This document shows, piece by piece, positions 43,810 to 52,628 of a stretch of DNA of 64,000 nt (positions are counted from its first letter, which is position 1; the number at the start of each line of letters is the position of its first letter). The DNA comes from Rhodococcus triatomae BKS 15-14 (lineage in GTDB: Bacteria; Actinomycetota; Actinomycetes; Mycobacteriales; Mycobacteriaceae): positions 1 through 64,000 of the forward strand of contig AODO01000009.1 of assembly GCA_000341795.1 (NCBI GenBank), read 5' to 3'. Position numbers and translations under genes: made by a program. The notes beneath the pieces were generated by a model that was not told where the DNA came from, did not search any database, and was given only the letters and a program-made list of their open reading frames with translations.

Positions 43810-44403
43810 TCACGACGGACCCGTCCGGCCTGGAGGTCGATCGCCCACGCCAGGTCGGAGTGCCGCGAGCACGGTGTCGACTCGTCGGTCCACGGGTCCG
43901 GTCAGCTCGACGACGGGCAGGCCCTCGCACAGGTGCAGCGGGTCGTCGTACACCAGGTCCAGAAGAGCGTCGTTCACGGCCGTCGCGAGTTGAGGGAAGT
44001 CGGCCGGCGGCAGCGTCCGCTCCGTGTCCTCGGTGCGCGGTACCACGACGAGGAGATCGAGTGTCGCCATCGCCGACCTCACCAGGTCCACGTCGACCGC
44101 GTCCTCCACGTCGACGCCACAGGCGGTGAGGTAGGCCAGGAAGTCCAGCGGGGTCCGATCGAACACGACGCCGTTCCCGGAGTCGTGCAGGGAGCGCAGC
44201 GACCTCCGCAGTTGTACGCGGTAGTCGGCGACGGACGGCGGATACTCACACTCGTAGCCCTCCTCCTCGAGCAGCACGTACGGCTCGTCGATCGGGGTGT
44301 GGCCGTCCAGCCGGGCGCACAGCTCTTCCACCAGGGTGGTCTTGCCGGTTCCGTGCGGTCCGGAGACCCCGATACGTCGTCGCACGTGCGTTGAGGGCCT
44401 CAT
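43810..44403 (-). CDS. P-loop ATPase/kinase (AAA_28-like)
   Basis: 197-aa P-loop protein. Walker A is IGVSGPHGTGKTTLVEEL; the DRTPLDFLAYL segment and LLVVVPRTED give a Walker-B-like and sugar/nucleotide-kinase-like topology. Relatives include ATP-binding proteins of the NadR-kinase type. Start ATG at 44403 with GGAGG upstream; the longer frame reaches into the next gene's promoter. It is divergent from 44504-45274. Substrate unknown. Confidence 0.78.
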   Translation of the reverse strand: MRPSTHVRRRIGVSGPHGTGKTTLVEELCARLDGHTPIDEPYVLLEEEGYECEYPPSVADYRVQLRRSLRSLHDSGNGVVFDRTPLDFLAYLTACGVDVEDAVDVDLVRSAMATLDLLVVVPRTEDTERTLPPADFPQLATAVNDALLDLVYDDPLHLCEGLPVVELTGPVDRRVDTVLAALRPGVGDRPPGRTGPS

Positions 44404-44503
44404 TCCCGGAGGATACGTCGGCCCGGACACTGTGCCCGGCCAGGTGCGACACGCACGGCGCACGTTCTCGATCCTGTCTGTGCCCGCTGCCATCATCGGT
44501 CGC

Positions 44504-45274
44504 ATGCATCAGTTCGACGAGGGATTCGAGCCACCCGAGGACTGCGTCCTGTGGTGTCGGAACAGGACGTACGACATCCACGTTCTCGATGACGACGCCC
44601 TCGTCGACCTGGACTGGTGGAATCGGCACCTGCACGAGGCCGAGCACGACATCAGACTTCGGGGCCGCAACTACGACGGCAAGGTCGTCGAGCACGGACA
44701 GGCGACGGTGCTCCGGAACGACCTGCGCCTGGGCAGCGACCTGATCGAGGCTCGCCACAACGGACTGGGGCTGCTGTTCCTGTGCGCGGCGTGGCGCAGC
44801 GGCCATACGAGACGACGCGGTGCGCGCCGCTTCCCCGACCTGTCCAACCGTTTCGTCGCCGACGGAGTTCAGCGGTACGCGGGGGCGATGGGCGCCATCG
44901 ACGAGCTGATCCGCCTCAAGCGGTTGCCGGACTACGACTACACCACAGGAACCGGGTGGCCGGCACTGCCGAACGTCGGCGTCGCACTGACGACGGTGCT
45001 GGCGTGGGCCCTCGACATCCGAGCCGCGGGCGGTCGCGTCCAGCTGCTCGACCAGCACGGCGTCTCCACGCTCATTCACCAGGGATGGCTGGAGGACCCG
45101 GCGGTCAGTGGCTTCACCCGACGCCGCTACGACCGCTACCTGGAACTGTTGCACCATTGGGCGACCGTCGGCGACACCAGCCCCGAACTCGTCGAGCGGT
45201 GGCTGGTGGAGCGGTGGCACGCGCGGGTCGTCGAGGCGCGGAGCGGGGCGAGCGCAGAACCCATGCTGTTCTGA
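44504..45274 (+). CDS. Conserved hypothetical protein
   Basis: 256-aa protein from ATG at 44504, beginning MHQFDEGFEPPEDCVLWCRN. Aromatic-rich, no membrane segment, no recognised domain; the C-terminal half is helical (YDRYLELLHHWATVG). Divergent from the P-loop gene with a 100-bp gap, so perhaps linked by regulation. I cannot assign a function. Confidence 0.65.
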   Translation: MHQFDEGFEPPEDCVLWCRNRTYDIHVLDDDALVDLDWWNRHLHEAEHDIRLRGRNYDGKVVEHGQATVLRNDLRLGSDLIEARHNGLGLLFLCAAWRSGHTRRRGARRFPDLSNRFVADGVQRYAGAMGAIDELIRLKRLPDYDYTTGTGWPALPNVGVALTTVLAWALDIRAAGGRVQLLDQHGVSTLIHQGWLEDPAVSGFTRRRYDRYLELLHHWATVGDTSPELVERWLVERWHARVVEARSGASAEPMLF

Positions 45275-45299
45275 ACGATCTGAATTGAGGGGGCACAGG

Positions 45300-45593
45300 T
45301 TGGCAGACGCAATCCCCACAGCGGAGCCGGACACGCTGTTCGAGCTGAGCGCGCGACTGGACACGGCCGCCGCCGACATATCCCGCACAGTCCACGATGC
45401 CCGGTTTGCCCTACAGACTGATTCCAGACAACCGGCGAGCGCTGCGTCCGACGCACTCCTCGAAACGGTTGGCAGACTGGGCGCGGCAGAACACGACCTT
45501 GTCACTGCATTGCGTTGGGTCGCAGCGACTGTGCGTCAGATTGCCCTGAGCCTGTCAGCGGTCGATCACCACATGTCGTCGCTGTTCGGATAG
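45300..45593 (+). CDS. WXG100/ESX-like small protein
   Basis: 97-aa helical protein starting at TTG 45300 with GAGGGGG upstream. Two long helices (FELSARLDTAAADISRTVHD and LLETVGRLGAAEHDLVTAL) separated by a short turn fit WXG100-like type VII proteins, though the W-x-G is not obvious. Lies upstream of a convergent EspC-like gene. Secretion is inferred. Confidence 0.6.
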   Translation: MADAIPTAEPDTLFELSARLDTAAADISRTVHDARFALQTDSRQPASAASDALLETVGRLGAAEHDLVTALRWVAATVRQIALSLSAVDHHMSSLFG

Positions 45594-45612
45594 CGACAGG
45601 CCACGAACCGGC

Positions 45613-45990
45613 TCACAGACCCGATTCGATCGCCCCGATGGTGTCCCCCGTCGCCTGATCCGTTGCCTCGTACTGAGCCTCGATCCGCAGGAACACGTCC
45701 TTCATTGCCTGCACCTCGGCGATGTGATCGGTCAGAGCTTGCTCCATCGAGTATTCGCCTCCCACCGCCGTACGGGCGAACTTCTTCGCAACCGCTATTC
45801 CGCTGGGGAGTGTGCCAAGACCACGGAAACTGCCCAGCGACACTGCTTGTCGCCGAATGTCCGTCAGCTTCGCGATCAGGACATCGCAGTGTTGCGCGCA
45901 CTGTGCGCCAACCCCACGCTCGAGTACCAGGTCGCCCCCATCGGCTGCACCGACAAATTGAACCCATCCGTCAGGCGTTGAATCGGTCAT
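45613..45990 (-). CDS. ESX-associated helical protein
   Basis: 125-aa protein. The C-terminal helices (SMEQALTDHIAEVQAMKDVFLRIEA and YEATDQATGDTIGAIESG, here in part) resemble ESX-secreted WXG/Esp-type proteins. No signal peptide. It is followed on the same strand downstream of the DUF3558 lipoprotein gene, with 10 bp between them, so the two are probably one operon (46510 to 45613). Confidence 0.6.
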   Translation of the reverse strand: MTDSTPDGWVQFVGAADGGDLVLERGVGAQCAQHCDVLIAKLTDIRRQAVSLGSFRGLGTLPSGIAVAKKFARTAVGGEYSMEQALTDHIAEVQAMKDVFLRIEAQYEATDQATGDTIGAIESGL

Positions 45991-46000
45991 CGCTCACCTC

Positions 46001-46510
46001 TCACCGTGCCGTGTAGGGCAGGAATGCCACGGCGGCCGCATGTGCGATCACGCACGCATCGCGTTCGGTGGGATCCACGACATCCACAGACACCATCAGC
46101 AGACCGGATTGTGTTCCCGTTGCCGCGTAGCAGTTCTCGCCCTCGCGATATCCCTCATGCGAGAATGCGAGACCGGGGTGACCACTGATGTCAACGTCCC
46201 GGAGATCGAGGAAGTTCGGGTCCTGCCGAACGGCGTCCAATTCGAACAAGTTCGATTCCACCGACAGATGTCCGGAATCACCGCTCCAGAAGCAGATGTT
46301 TCGACCAGGCTGTTTCACACCCATGACGTCCCGGTCCTCAGTCGCGGGATCGAACCCCAGTTGACGAATCACGTCGTCGGGAATGTCGTCGCACGGCTCG
46401 AACGGCGATTCCGTGATTGCCGCGTCCACCGGTTCCGCTTCACCACTGACCGTCCCGCACCCCGCCACCAAAACAGCTGCGCAGGCCAGCAGACCCGCCA
46501 AACTTCTCAT
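46001..46510 (-). CDS. DUF3558-type lipoprotein
   Basis: 169-aa lipoprotein. Signal MRSLAGLLACAAVLVAGCG with lipobox VAGC; the DUF3558 core is FEPCDDIPDDVIRQLGFDP, CFWSGDSGHLSV and ending HAAAVAFLPYTA, with paired Cys residues. DUF3558 lipoproteins are frequent in mycolate actinobacteria beside ESX substrate genes. ATG at 46510 is chosen as the longer frame adds a non-signal extension. Confidence 0.88.
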   Translation of the reverse strand: MRSLAGLLACAAVLVAGCGTVSGEAEPVDAAITESPFEPCDDIPDDVIRQLGFDPATEDRDVMGVKQPGRNICFWSGDSGHLSVESNLFELDAVRQDPNFLDLRDVDISGHPGLAFSHEGYREGENCYAATGTQSGLLMVSVDVVDPTERDACVIAHAAAVAFLPYTAR

Positions 46511-46768
46511 TCGTCTCCCCCATCGGAACGTGCCGAGACTATATCCAGACGGGGCGGGCACCTGGGGACGACCTCGTCGGCACAGCTGTTCCGAAAGACC
46601 CCGGTCGCCCTGAGTTGCGCGTCGCCATCCCGCGCGACAGCCGGCTCACCAGCCGAAGGGGTCGACAACGCTGCCCTGAGCACAGCAACCGGCGGCCCTC
46701 GCCATACACTGTGTCGGCCACCGGGGGGTGGTCGGCACCGACGGTGCTGTAGGCAACTGGGGGGCTCA

Positions 46769-47062
46769 ATGCAGGTCGATCCGGAGCAACTGCGCGTGCT
46801 CGCCGCTGGTATGTACGAATCCGGCGAAACAATCGACGACATCGATGTCCGTACGATGATCGACGGCGCAGGCGACTTCCTTCCGGGCTGCGGAGTTGTC
46901 AGCGCGGTCCGTGAAGCCGGCGAGTTCACCGAGGGCGCCTACTTGCGGATGGCCGAACGAGCGAGGCTCATCGCGTTCGTCGCCAAGGGCGGAGCCAACG
47001 ACTTCGAGGTGTCCGAGGACGAGTTCCGTGCGGACCTCGGCGCCATCGGAGCCGCAGGGTGA
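46769..47062 (+). CDS. EspC-like type VII secretion target
   Basis: 97-aa protein of the T7SS EspC/ESX-target size class, opening MQVDPEQLRVLAAGMYESGE and ending FEVSEDEFRADLGAIGAAG. Strong GGGGGG Shine-Dalgarno before ATG 46769. It overlaps the large substrate gene by GTGA. Pairs of an EspC-like protein with a large effector are common; they are likely co-secreted. Confidence 0.72.
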   Translation: MQVDPEQLRVLAAGMYESGETIDDIDVRTMIDGAGDFLPGCGVVSAVREAGEFTEGAYLRMAERARLIAFVAKGGANDFEVSEDEFRADLGAIGAAG

Positions 47063-48417
47063 CACCGTCGCGAAGCCAGATCGCGGCGTGGAAGCCCACC
47101 GCGCTGCGAGACGTCGCGGACCGGATCACCTCCCAGAACGGCGTTTACCGAGACTGCGTGCACCACATGAGGAGTCGGGTCCAGGACGCAGGCGGCGACT
47201 GGTCCGGTGCCGCATACGACGCGGCATATGAACGCACGTGCAGCGACTGCGATCGAGGTTCACGGATCGCTGACGAGGTCGACGCACTCGCTCAGGTGCT
47301 CGTGAGCGCCGCCGCCGACCTCGACTCCTACCTCAACGTTCTGCGTTCGAAGGCAAACGATGCCGAGGTCGCGGGGTGCATCATCTCAGAGGACTGGTCC
47401 ATGACCGGCACCGATTCGGAAGTCCACGCACCGCTGGTCTCGTCGGCGCTGCGGGCGCTCGAGGACTCCGCCGCGCAGAACGAGCAGCACATCCGCGAGG
47501 CATCCACACGGGTTCGGGACCGCGGCAACGAACTTCCGGACTGGGAAGCACCGAGCACACAGCAGTCCGACCGCGTCGAGCAGACGCGGGACGAGGCATC
47601 CGCCGACGCATTCCACGACATGTTCGGACGCTATCCCGTCACGCCCAGCGACTGGTCCACGGCCGAAGTCCTGAACCCGAACAGCTACACCGAGAAGTAC
47701 GCCGGGGTGCCGCCGGGCATCCAGGTTGCACTCATCGAGCCGGTGCCAGGACAGGGAGTGGTGCGGACGTCGAGCTACATCGAACAAGGGTCGGTCTACA
47801 ACGTGCCCTGGGACGATCTGGGAGACAACAGGACCGACAATGCAGACTTCGACCCCGAGAACAGCCGGGTCACGGTCTACGTCGACTACGAGAACGGCAT
47901 CGTCGTCATGCGACAGAACCCCTCTGTCGACGAGAACGGGTCGGTCCGCGTCGACGAACCGCACGGCGAGGTGTGGCAGAACAGCGACGGCTCCGTCCGT
48001 CTGAGCTACGAGGCCGCCAACCCTTTCCGTCCCAGTGTGATGGGCGTTGAGCCACCGGGCGCTCTCATGCCCGCGGTCAACGGCGACGTGGTGTTCACCC
48101 CGGGACAGGGCACCCCGGGTGCGCCTGACTCGACCGGGGTGACCATCAACGGGATCCGCGACGACTACCCGTCGTTCGAGGCGTACCAGGATTCGCCGGA
48201 CGGCATCACCCACACCATCGTCGTCGACCCGGCCGCGTCCGGTGATTCGACCGCTCCCATGACGAATCTGATCAAGTCTCACGACATCGGGAGCGGGGAT
48301 TCGGCACTGGAGCAGTTCCAGGAGATCCGAGTGCACGGCGGGATGGTCCCACCCACCATGGCGGATCGACCCGGTGTCGCACTGGGCAGTGCCGCCGATC
48401 CGCCGCGAGTCAGCTAG
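47059..48417 (+). CDS. Large putative type VII secretion substrate
   Basis: 452-aa protein with the same N-terminal ESX-type helical domain as 30429-32855 (SQIAAWKPTALRDVADRI, GDWSGAAYDAAYERT). The C-terminal ~270 residues are strand-rich (IEQGSVYNVPWDDLGDN, VTVYVDYENGIVVM, EVWQNSDGSVRLSYEAANPF) and may be an effector or cell-wall-binding domain; I do not recognise it. GTG overlaps the EspC-like gene. Two membrane protein genes follow, a likely export or immunity pair. Confidence 0.72.
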   Translation: MTPSRSQIAAWKPTALRDVADRITSQNGVYRDCVHHMRSRVQDAGGDWSGAAYDAAYERTCSDCDRGSRIADEVDALAQVLVSAAADLDSYLNVLRSKANDAEVAGCIISEDWSMTGTDSEVHAPLVSSALRALEDSAAQNEQHIREASTRVRDRGNELPDWEAPSTQQSDRVEQTRDEASADAFHDMFGRYPVTPSDWSTAEVLNPNSYTEKYAGVPPGIQVALIEPVPGQGVVRTSSYIEQGSVYNVPWDDLGDNRTDNADFDPENSRVTVYVDYENGIVVMRQNPSVDENGSVRVDEPHGEVWQNSDGSVRLSYEAANPFRPSVMGVEPPGALMPAVNGDVVFTPGQGTPGAPDSTGVTINGIRDDYPSFEAYQDSPDGITHTIVVDPAASGDSTAPMTNLIKSHDIGSGDSALEQFQEIRVHGGMVPPTMADRPGVALGSAADPPRVS

Positions 48418-48428
48418 GGCAGAAGGTC

Positions 48429-48773
48429 ATGGTCACGCACTTCATTCACAAGGCTCGTACAGCCTCCCCGCGGTTCTGGCGAGCGGCGACGCTCGGCACC
48501 CCAGCGTGGATGGTCGTCATCCTCGCATCTGTGTTCCCCGTCCATGCCGTCGTCGGCGACGTCGTGGGCGGCGACCCGTCCACGACCGTGTTCTACGCGG
48601 TCGCAGTCGTCTCGATCCTCGGTATCGGCATCGCGATTGCCCTGCGCAAGCACACATCCGAAGCCTGGAACGGGCTCGCTCTCGGCATCGCAACGGCGTC
48701 CGTCATCGCGCTGGTATTCACGGGAATCGGCGTACTGCTCGACGCGGACGCACTGAGTTCGGTGACCCGATGA
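48429..48773 (+). CDS. Small membrane protein 1
   Basis: 114-aa protein with three predicted membrane helices (AWMVVILASVFPVHAVVG, VFYAVAVVSILGIGIAIAL, GIATASVIALVFTGIGVLL). ATG at 48429 with AGAAGG upstream, 11 bp after the substrate gene. It overlaps the next gene by ATGA. As a membrane partner of a secreted effector it could be an immunity protein; only context supports this. Confidence 0.65.
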   Translation: MVTHFIHKARTASPRFWRAATLGTPAWMVVILASVFPVHAVVGDVVGGDPSTTVFYAVAVVSILGIGIAIALRKHTSEAWNGLALGIATASVIALVFTGIGVLLDADALSSVTR

Positions 48774-49093
48774 AGCCGTCCTCGAACGCCACGTTCGGCG
48801 TCGCGTCCTATGTGTCGACCCTCGTCACCATTACGGTGATTGCGGTACTGGTGGCACTCCCGTTCGACGATATCGACGGCTCGGACTCCACGTGGACCTG
48901 GGTGGTCGTGGGTGCCGGTTTCGCGACGTGCGTGGCGTTCCTCTTCATTGGGGGCGTGTGGCGACGGATCGGGGTCGGCATCCTCGTCGCTGTTGCCACG
49001 CCGTTCGTGCTCCTGCTGACACTTCCGCTGATAGCGCTGCTGTCCGTTGTCCTCGAACCGATCGGCGACCTCTACGACCATCTCGTTCGCTGA
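48770..49093 (+). CDS. Small membrane protein 2
   Basis: 107-aa protein with three hydrophobic helices (SYVSTLVTITVIAVLVAL, VVVGAGFATCVAFLFIGG, ILVAVATPFVLLLTLPLI). ATG overlaps the stop of membrane protein 1 by ATGA, so the two are coupled. No recognised domain. The gene ends before a degraded stretch (49094-49369). Confidence 0.65.
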   Translation: MKPSSNATFGVASYVSTLVTITVIAVLVALPFDDIDGSDSTWTWVVVGAGFATCVAFLFIGGVWRRIGVGILVAVATPFVLLLTLPLIALLSVVLEPIGDLYDHLVR

Positions 49094-49369
49094 GCCCGAT
49101 CGATCACGGAAACACAAGCTCCGAGCGGAACTGTCGGCAATGGGATGGCTGCAGGATGTATTCGCGTACCTTGTCGCCGACGCCGTACACGTCCACGCCC
49201 CGTCGATGCCTCCGACCTCGACATCCAACCGTCGCGCCGACTGCCACTCGAATCGGACTCGGCGGATTCGGCGCACGACCGAGTGTGGACAGCGCTGACG
49301 AACGACTACAGCACCCTTCCCCGACGGGGGTAGCCCACCCGCCGAAGCTTCACGCCCCAGCTCCGTTGA
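49094..49369. other. Degraded stretch after effector cluster
   Basis: 276 bp holding no intact gene. It contains short frames with remnants of a toxin-immunity module, ending in the broken immunity start at 49295-49333. It separates the type VII effector region from the defence island on the minus strand. Confidence 0.6.
49295..49333 (+). pseudogene. Vestige of an immunity gene start
   Basis: CTG at 49295 followed by TNDYSTLPRRG and stop. The reading matches SDYSTLPGFSG of the immunity protein at 42866, and as there, the start overlaps an upstream stop (here CTGA in place of GTGA; the upstream frame ends GQR-stop). The start codon is mutated and the frame ends after 12 codons. Remnant of a second toxin-immunity pair. 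Confidence 0.6.
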
Positions 49370-52300
49370 TCACCGCTGTTCGTCCGTTCGGGCGACTTCG
49401 GGCTGACCGAACGCCCCTGCCTCATGCCGCGGCAACACCGTTGCGAGCACATCGAAGCGGGGATGCCGTGACCATCCATCGTGGTCTCCGATGACGTAAA
49501 GCCTCTTCTTCGCTCGGCTGACAGCGACGTTCGCAAGGTTGGGTTTCGCTGCTGCCCAACGCTTCGCTCCGTCCTTGGCGGGGTTGCCTCCGAGAACGAA
49601 GAACACGATGTCGGCTTCCTTGCCCTGCGCCTTGTGCACCGTGCCCGCGGACAGCCCCGGGTACCGCTGTTCAAGTGCTCCGAGCCGGTTGGCGACCTGC
49701 CGAAACGGGGTGATGACGATGACCTCACCCATCTCGTGGCCGGCCCCTCGCAGTCGATCGAGCTGCTCACGGAGGACGTCGTGCTCAGCTTCGACGTAGT
49801 GACCCGAGGAAGGCCCGGTGACGTGAATCCACGCCGACGGTGCGTGATCGTCCCGTGGGCTGGGGTCACGGCCGTGCAGCATCGTGCCCTCGTACGCGAT
49901 GGTGTTGACGATGGAGAACATGGGGTCGTCGCAGCGGCGGTGCACGCGGAGCGGGGCGCCCACCCAGATCGGGTTCTCGCCGTCGGAGAGAGTGGTACCC
50001 CACCGATTGAGCCGATCGGCGACGGACTGCGCCGAACCTCGAGCAGGCAGCCATGTCTCCGACACCCCGAATGTCCGGCGCACAGCCTGCTGCGCCCGAA
50101 ATGGCAGCGTGACAACGGGTTCGAGCTGCACCGGATCACCGACGACGACGGTTCGCCTCGCCCGCCAGATCGCGCCCACCGGATTCTGAGGTGTGGCCTG
50201 TCCAGCTTCGTCGATGAGCAGCCACCCGAGGCTCTCCGCTCCGAGTCCGCTGAACATCTTGTCCAGGGATGCGAAGGTCGTGGAGACCAGCGGGACGACG
50301 AAGAACAGTGCCCTCCATGCGTCCGCCACAGCTTCCGAGCCGAGGTCGCGCGGCGCGCCGCCGGACACGACGTCGGTGGCGCCGTGCAGCGCCTGCCGCA
50401 TCTCCTTCGGCACGTGGCCGAGAAACTCGCGGTGCAGAACCAGCGCCGCGAGGAACAATCTGGACCGCGCCTCGGTGACCTCAGGATCGGACCAAGGCGC
50501 GGCCAGTTCCCGGTTCCCCGGGTCGGCGAACCAGTCGGGGCCGGGAACTGCGCTCCCCCAACGCCTCCGATACCGATCGATCGCGGCGTCGAGGACGGCT
50601 GTCCGCTCGGTCAGCTTCCGGTTCTCCTGCGCGAGTGGCTCGTACCTGGCGCGGGCGTCGTCGAGGACATGCAGAGACTGCTGGTGGGGAGCCCACGCGG
50701 TCTGATAGCCGGTCTCCCACCGAGCCAGTGCCTCGGCGAGCTGCTGTCGGTGCGCTCGCCACCGGTCCCGGTCGGCGCGCGCCTGCCTGCTCAACAGCCG
50801 CCACCATGCCGGGCGGGCCCGGTCGTGACCATCGATCTCCGCCGCGACGGTCTCCCGACCGTGGTGCGCGCGCTCCATGGCGGCCCGCAGCGCGAGCTCG
50901 GATTCCTGTGCATTGCCCAGGTGCTCGGCCGCCGTGCCCAGTTGTGCGCTGAGGTCGGCGAGGCGTCGGCGGAGACCGGCGAGTTCGGTGAGCTCGTCGT
51001 GTGCGTGCTGCCGCTGCGCGAGCAGGTCCTCGACGTGGGCGCGGGCCGTCTCGTAGTCGACGACCGCGTCCCGCCACGGTCGCCCGGGACCTGTCGTCTC
51101 GAGTTCCTTGAGGATCGACTGGATCCCGCGGCGCCGCAACGGATCCGAAGTCCCAACTTCTCCGCGGGGCGCCTTCTCGTCGAACCACAGTGTGTTCACG
51201 AAATCTGTCCGATACGACTTGCGGCCGAGCCTGGCCGCGGTCAGCGCCCACGCTGGTCCTGCGTCGTCACCGAGCAGCACGGTCGCGATGTCACCGAAGT
51301 AGTCCACGTCCCCGAAGGTGGCCGCATCGAACTGTCCGGCGGCGGGCATCTCGTGGCTGATGTTCTCGACGGCACCGTTGTTGGACGATGCGACGACCAT
51401 CTCGAAACCGTGGAACTCCGGTTTCCACCGCTGCACGACGCGGGTGTAGTCGCCGGTCTTCCAGCGGTGCGGGGTCGCGGTGAACGCGTCGCGGGGATGA
51501 CCGAGGGTCGCGATGCGGTTGGCACGTTCCACGACGACCGCAGCGACGAGGTCCCGGAGCAGGGTCGACTTGCCGGTGCCCGGCGGACCGTTGACCGCGA
51601 ACACGCCTGCGCCGTCGCCGAGTTCGCTCATGATCGAGTTGACGGCGAACTGCTGACCGAGCGCGAGGGGATGCTCGGGCTTACCGGGCCAGCGGCCCAG
51701 CGGCGTCGCACTCGGCCGGCACCCGTGGAGGGAGGCCGCGGGATCGGCATACACGTCGACCCGACCGGAGACGTCGAGGTCGACGTCCTCGGTGAGGTAG
51801 CGACTCAGTCCCGCGCCGAACCGGCCGCGCTCCACCTCCGCCCGGACGAGATCCAGGTCCTCTGCAATGAAACTGTTCAGGAAGTCGGTGCTGTCGACGC
51901 CGTCCGATTCCTTGACCTCGATCGAGCGCACACGCAACTCCGTGCACTGGACGAGATCGGTGACGCCGAGGAGCTCTTCGGTTCTCGCGCGGATGGTGGA
52001 CAGTCGTGTGTGATCCATCGGCGCCCGCCCACCGTGGTTCTCGTCGACGGCCTGCGCGTCGTCGGTCAGTTCCTGGAACCGCGTCGCTGCTTCCCCGAAT
52101 CCGCTGAGCCACGTCGGGCTACCCGGCCCAGGGCTGCGGGTGCGGCCTGCGGCCCACGCCAATCCGGACACGATCGCGGTGTCGGGCAGATACCGGCCAT
52201 CGCCGTCGAGAACGATCGCAGCAAGCGCGCAGTCGCCGGCTGGACGTGGATCGAAATTCTCGGTGCCGGGGTCGAGGATGCCGTCGACCGCCACCCACAC

Positions 52301-52537
52301 TTCGTCGATGCGGTACACGCCGACGTACACGACGTGCTGCCGCGCATATCCGCGACGTACGGGTTTGGCTTGCAGTCTGTGGCCGGTCTCCCACGGCAGC
52401 GGCGTCCCGGTGACGACCTTCTCGACCGGGGCGTACGCATCGAATCGGTCGACCTTCGGCACCGTCTGCGGGCTGAAGAGCTCGATCGCCCTCCAGAACG
52501 CCACGACATCAGCCTTCGTTCTCGCGTCCCCGCCCAC
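49370..52537 (-). CDS. SF1 (UPF1/DNA2-like) helicase, defence-associated
   Basis: 1055-aa superfamily 1 helicase from GTG at 52537 (GGGGGA upstream; ATG at 52558 is the alternative). Walker A AVNGPPGTGKSTLLRDLV is near residue 315, Walker B LLIDEAGQATPQNPVGAI near 773, then VVVGDPVQLEPV, TVHKAQGKEADIVFF, and motif VI VAVSRAKKRLYVIGDH near 990. A coiled-coil-rich insert separates the Walker motifs (about residues 490-660). The N-terminal ~250 residues are unique. No nuclease motif is seen. Third gene of an operon with the SBD-like protein. Confidence 0.88.
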   Translation of the reverse strand: MGGDARTKADVVAFWRAIELFSPQTVPKVDRFDAYAPVEKVVTGTPLPWETGHRLQAKPVRRGYARQHVVYVGVYRIDEVWVAVDGILDPGTENFDPRPAGDCALAAIVLDGDGRYLPDTAIVSGLAWAAGRTRSPGPGSPTWLSGFGEAATRFQELTDDAQAVDENHGGRAPMDHTRLSTIRARTEELLGVTDLVQCTELRVRSIEVKESDGVDSTDFLNSFIAEDLDLVRAEVERGRFGAGLSRYLTEDVDLDVSGRVDVYADPAASLHGCRPSATPLGRWPGKPEHPLALGQQFAVNSIMSELGDGAGVFAVNGPPGTGKSTLLRDLVAAVVVERANRIATLGHPRDAFTATPHRWKTGDYTRVVQRWKPEFHGFEMVVASSNNGAVENISHEMPAAGQFDAATFGDVDYFGDIATVLLGDDAGPAWALTAARLGRKSYRTDFVNTLWFDEKAPRGEVGTSDPLRRRGIQSILKELETTGPGRPWRDAVVDYETARAHVEDLLAQRQHAHDELTELAGLRRRLADLSAQLGTAAEHLGNAQESELALRAAMERAHHGRETVAAEIDGHDRARPAWWRLLSRQARADRDRWRAHRQQLAEALARWETGYQTAWAPHQQSLHVLDDARARYEPLAQENRKLTERTAVLDAAIDRYRRRWGSAVPGPDWFADPGNRELAAPWSDPEVTEARSRLFLAALVLHREFLGHVPKEMRQALHGATDVVSGGAPRDLGSEAVADAWRALFFVVPLVSTTFASLDKMFSGLGAESLGWLLIDEAGQATPQNPVGAIWRARRTVVVGDPVQLEPVVTLPFRAQQAVRRTFGVSETWLPARGSAQSVADRLNRWGTTLSDGENPIWVGAPLRVHRRCDDPMFSIVNTIAYEGTMLHGRDPSPRDDHAPSAWIHVTGPSSGHYVEAEHDVLREQLDRLRGAGHEMGEVIVITPFRQVANRLGALEQRYPGLSAGTVHKAQGKEADIVFFVLGGNPAKDGAKRWAAAKPNLANVAVSRAKKRLYVIGDHDGWSRHPRFDVLATVLPRHEAGAFGQPEVARTDEQR

Positions 52538-52628
52538 TGCTCCCCCGCCCCTCCTCATCGACCCGCGACAGTATGCTGCACCGCACCGACATCGGGCGCC
52601 GCGACGACCACCCCCGCGCTCGTCTCGA

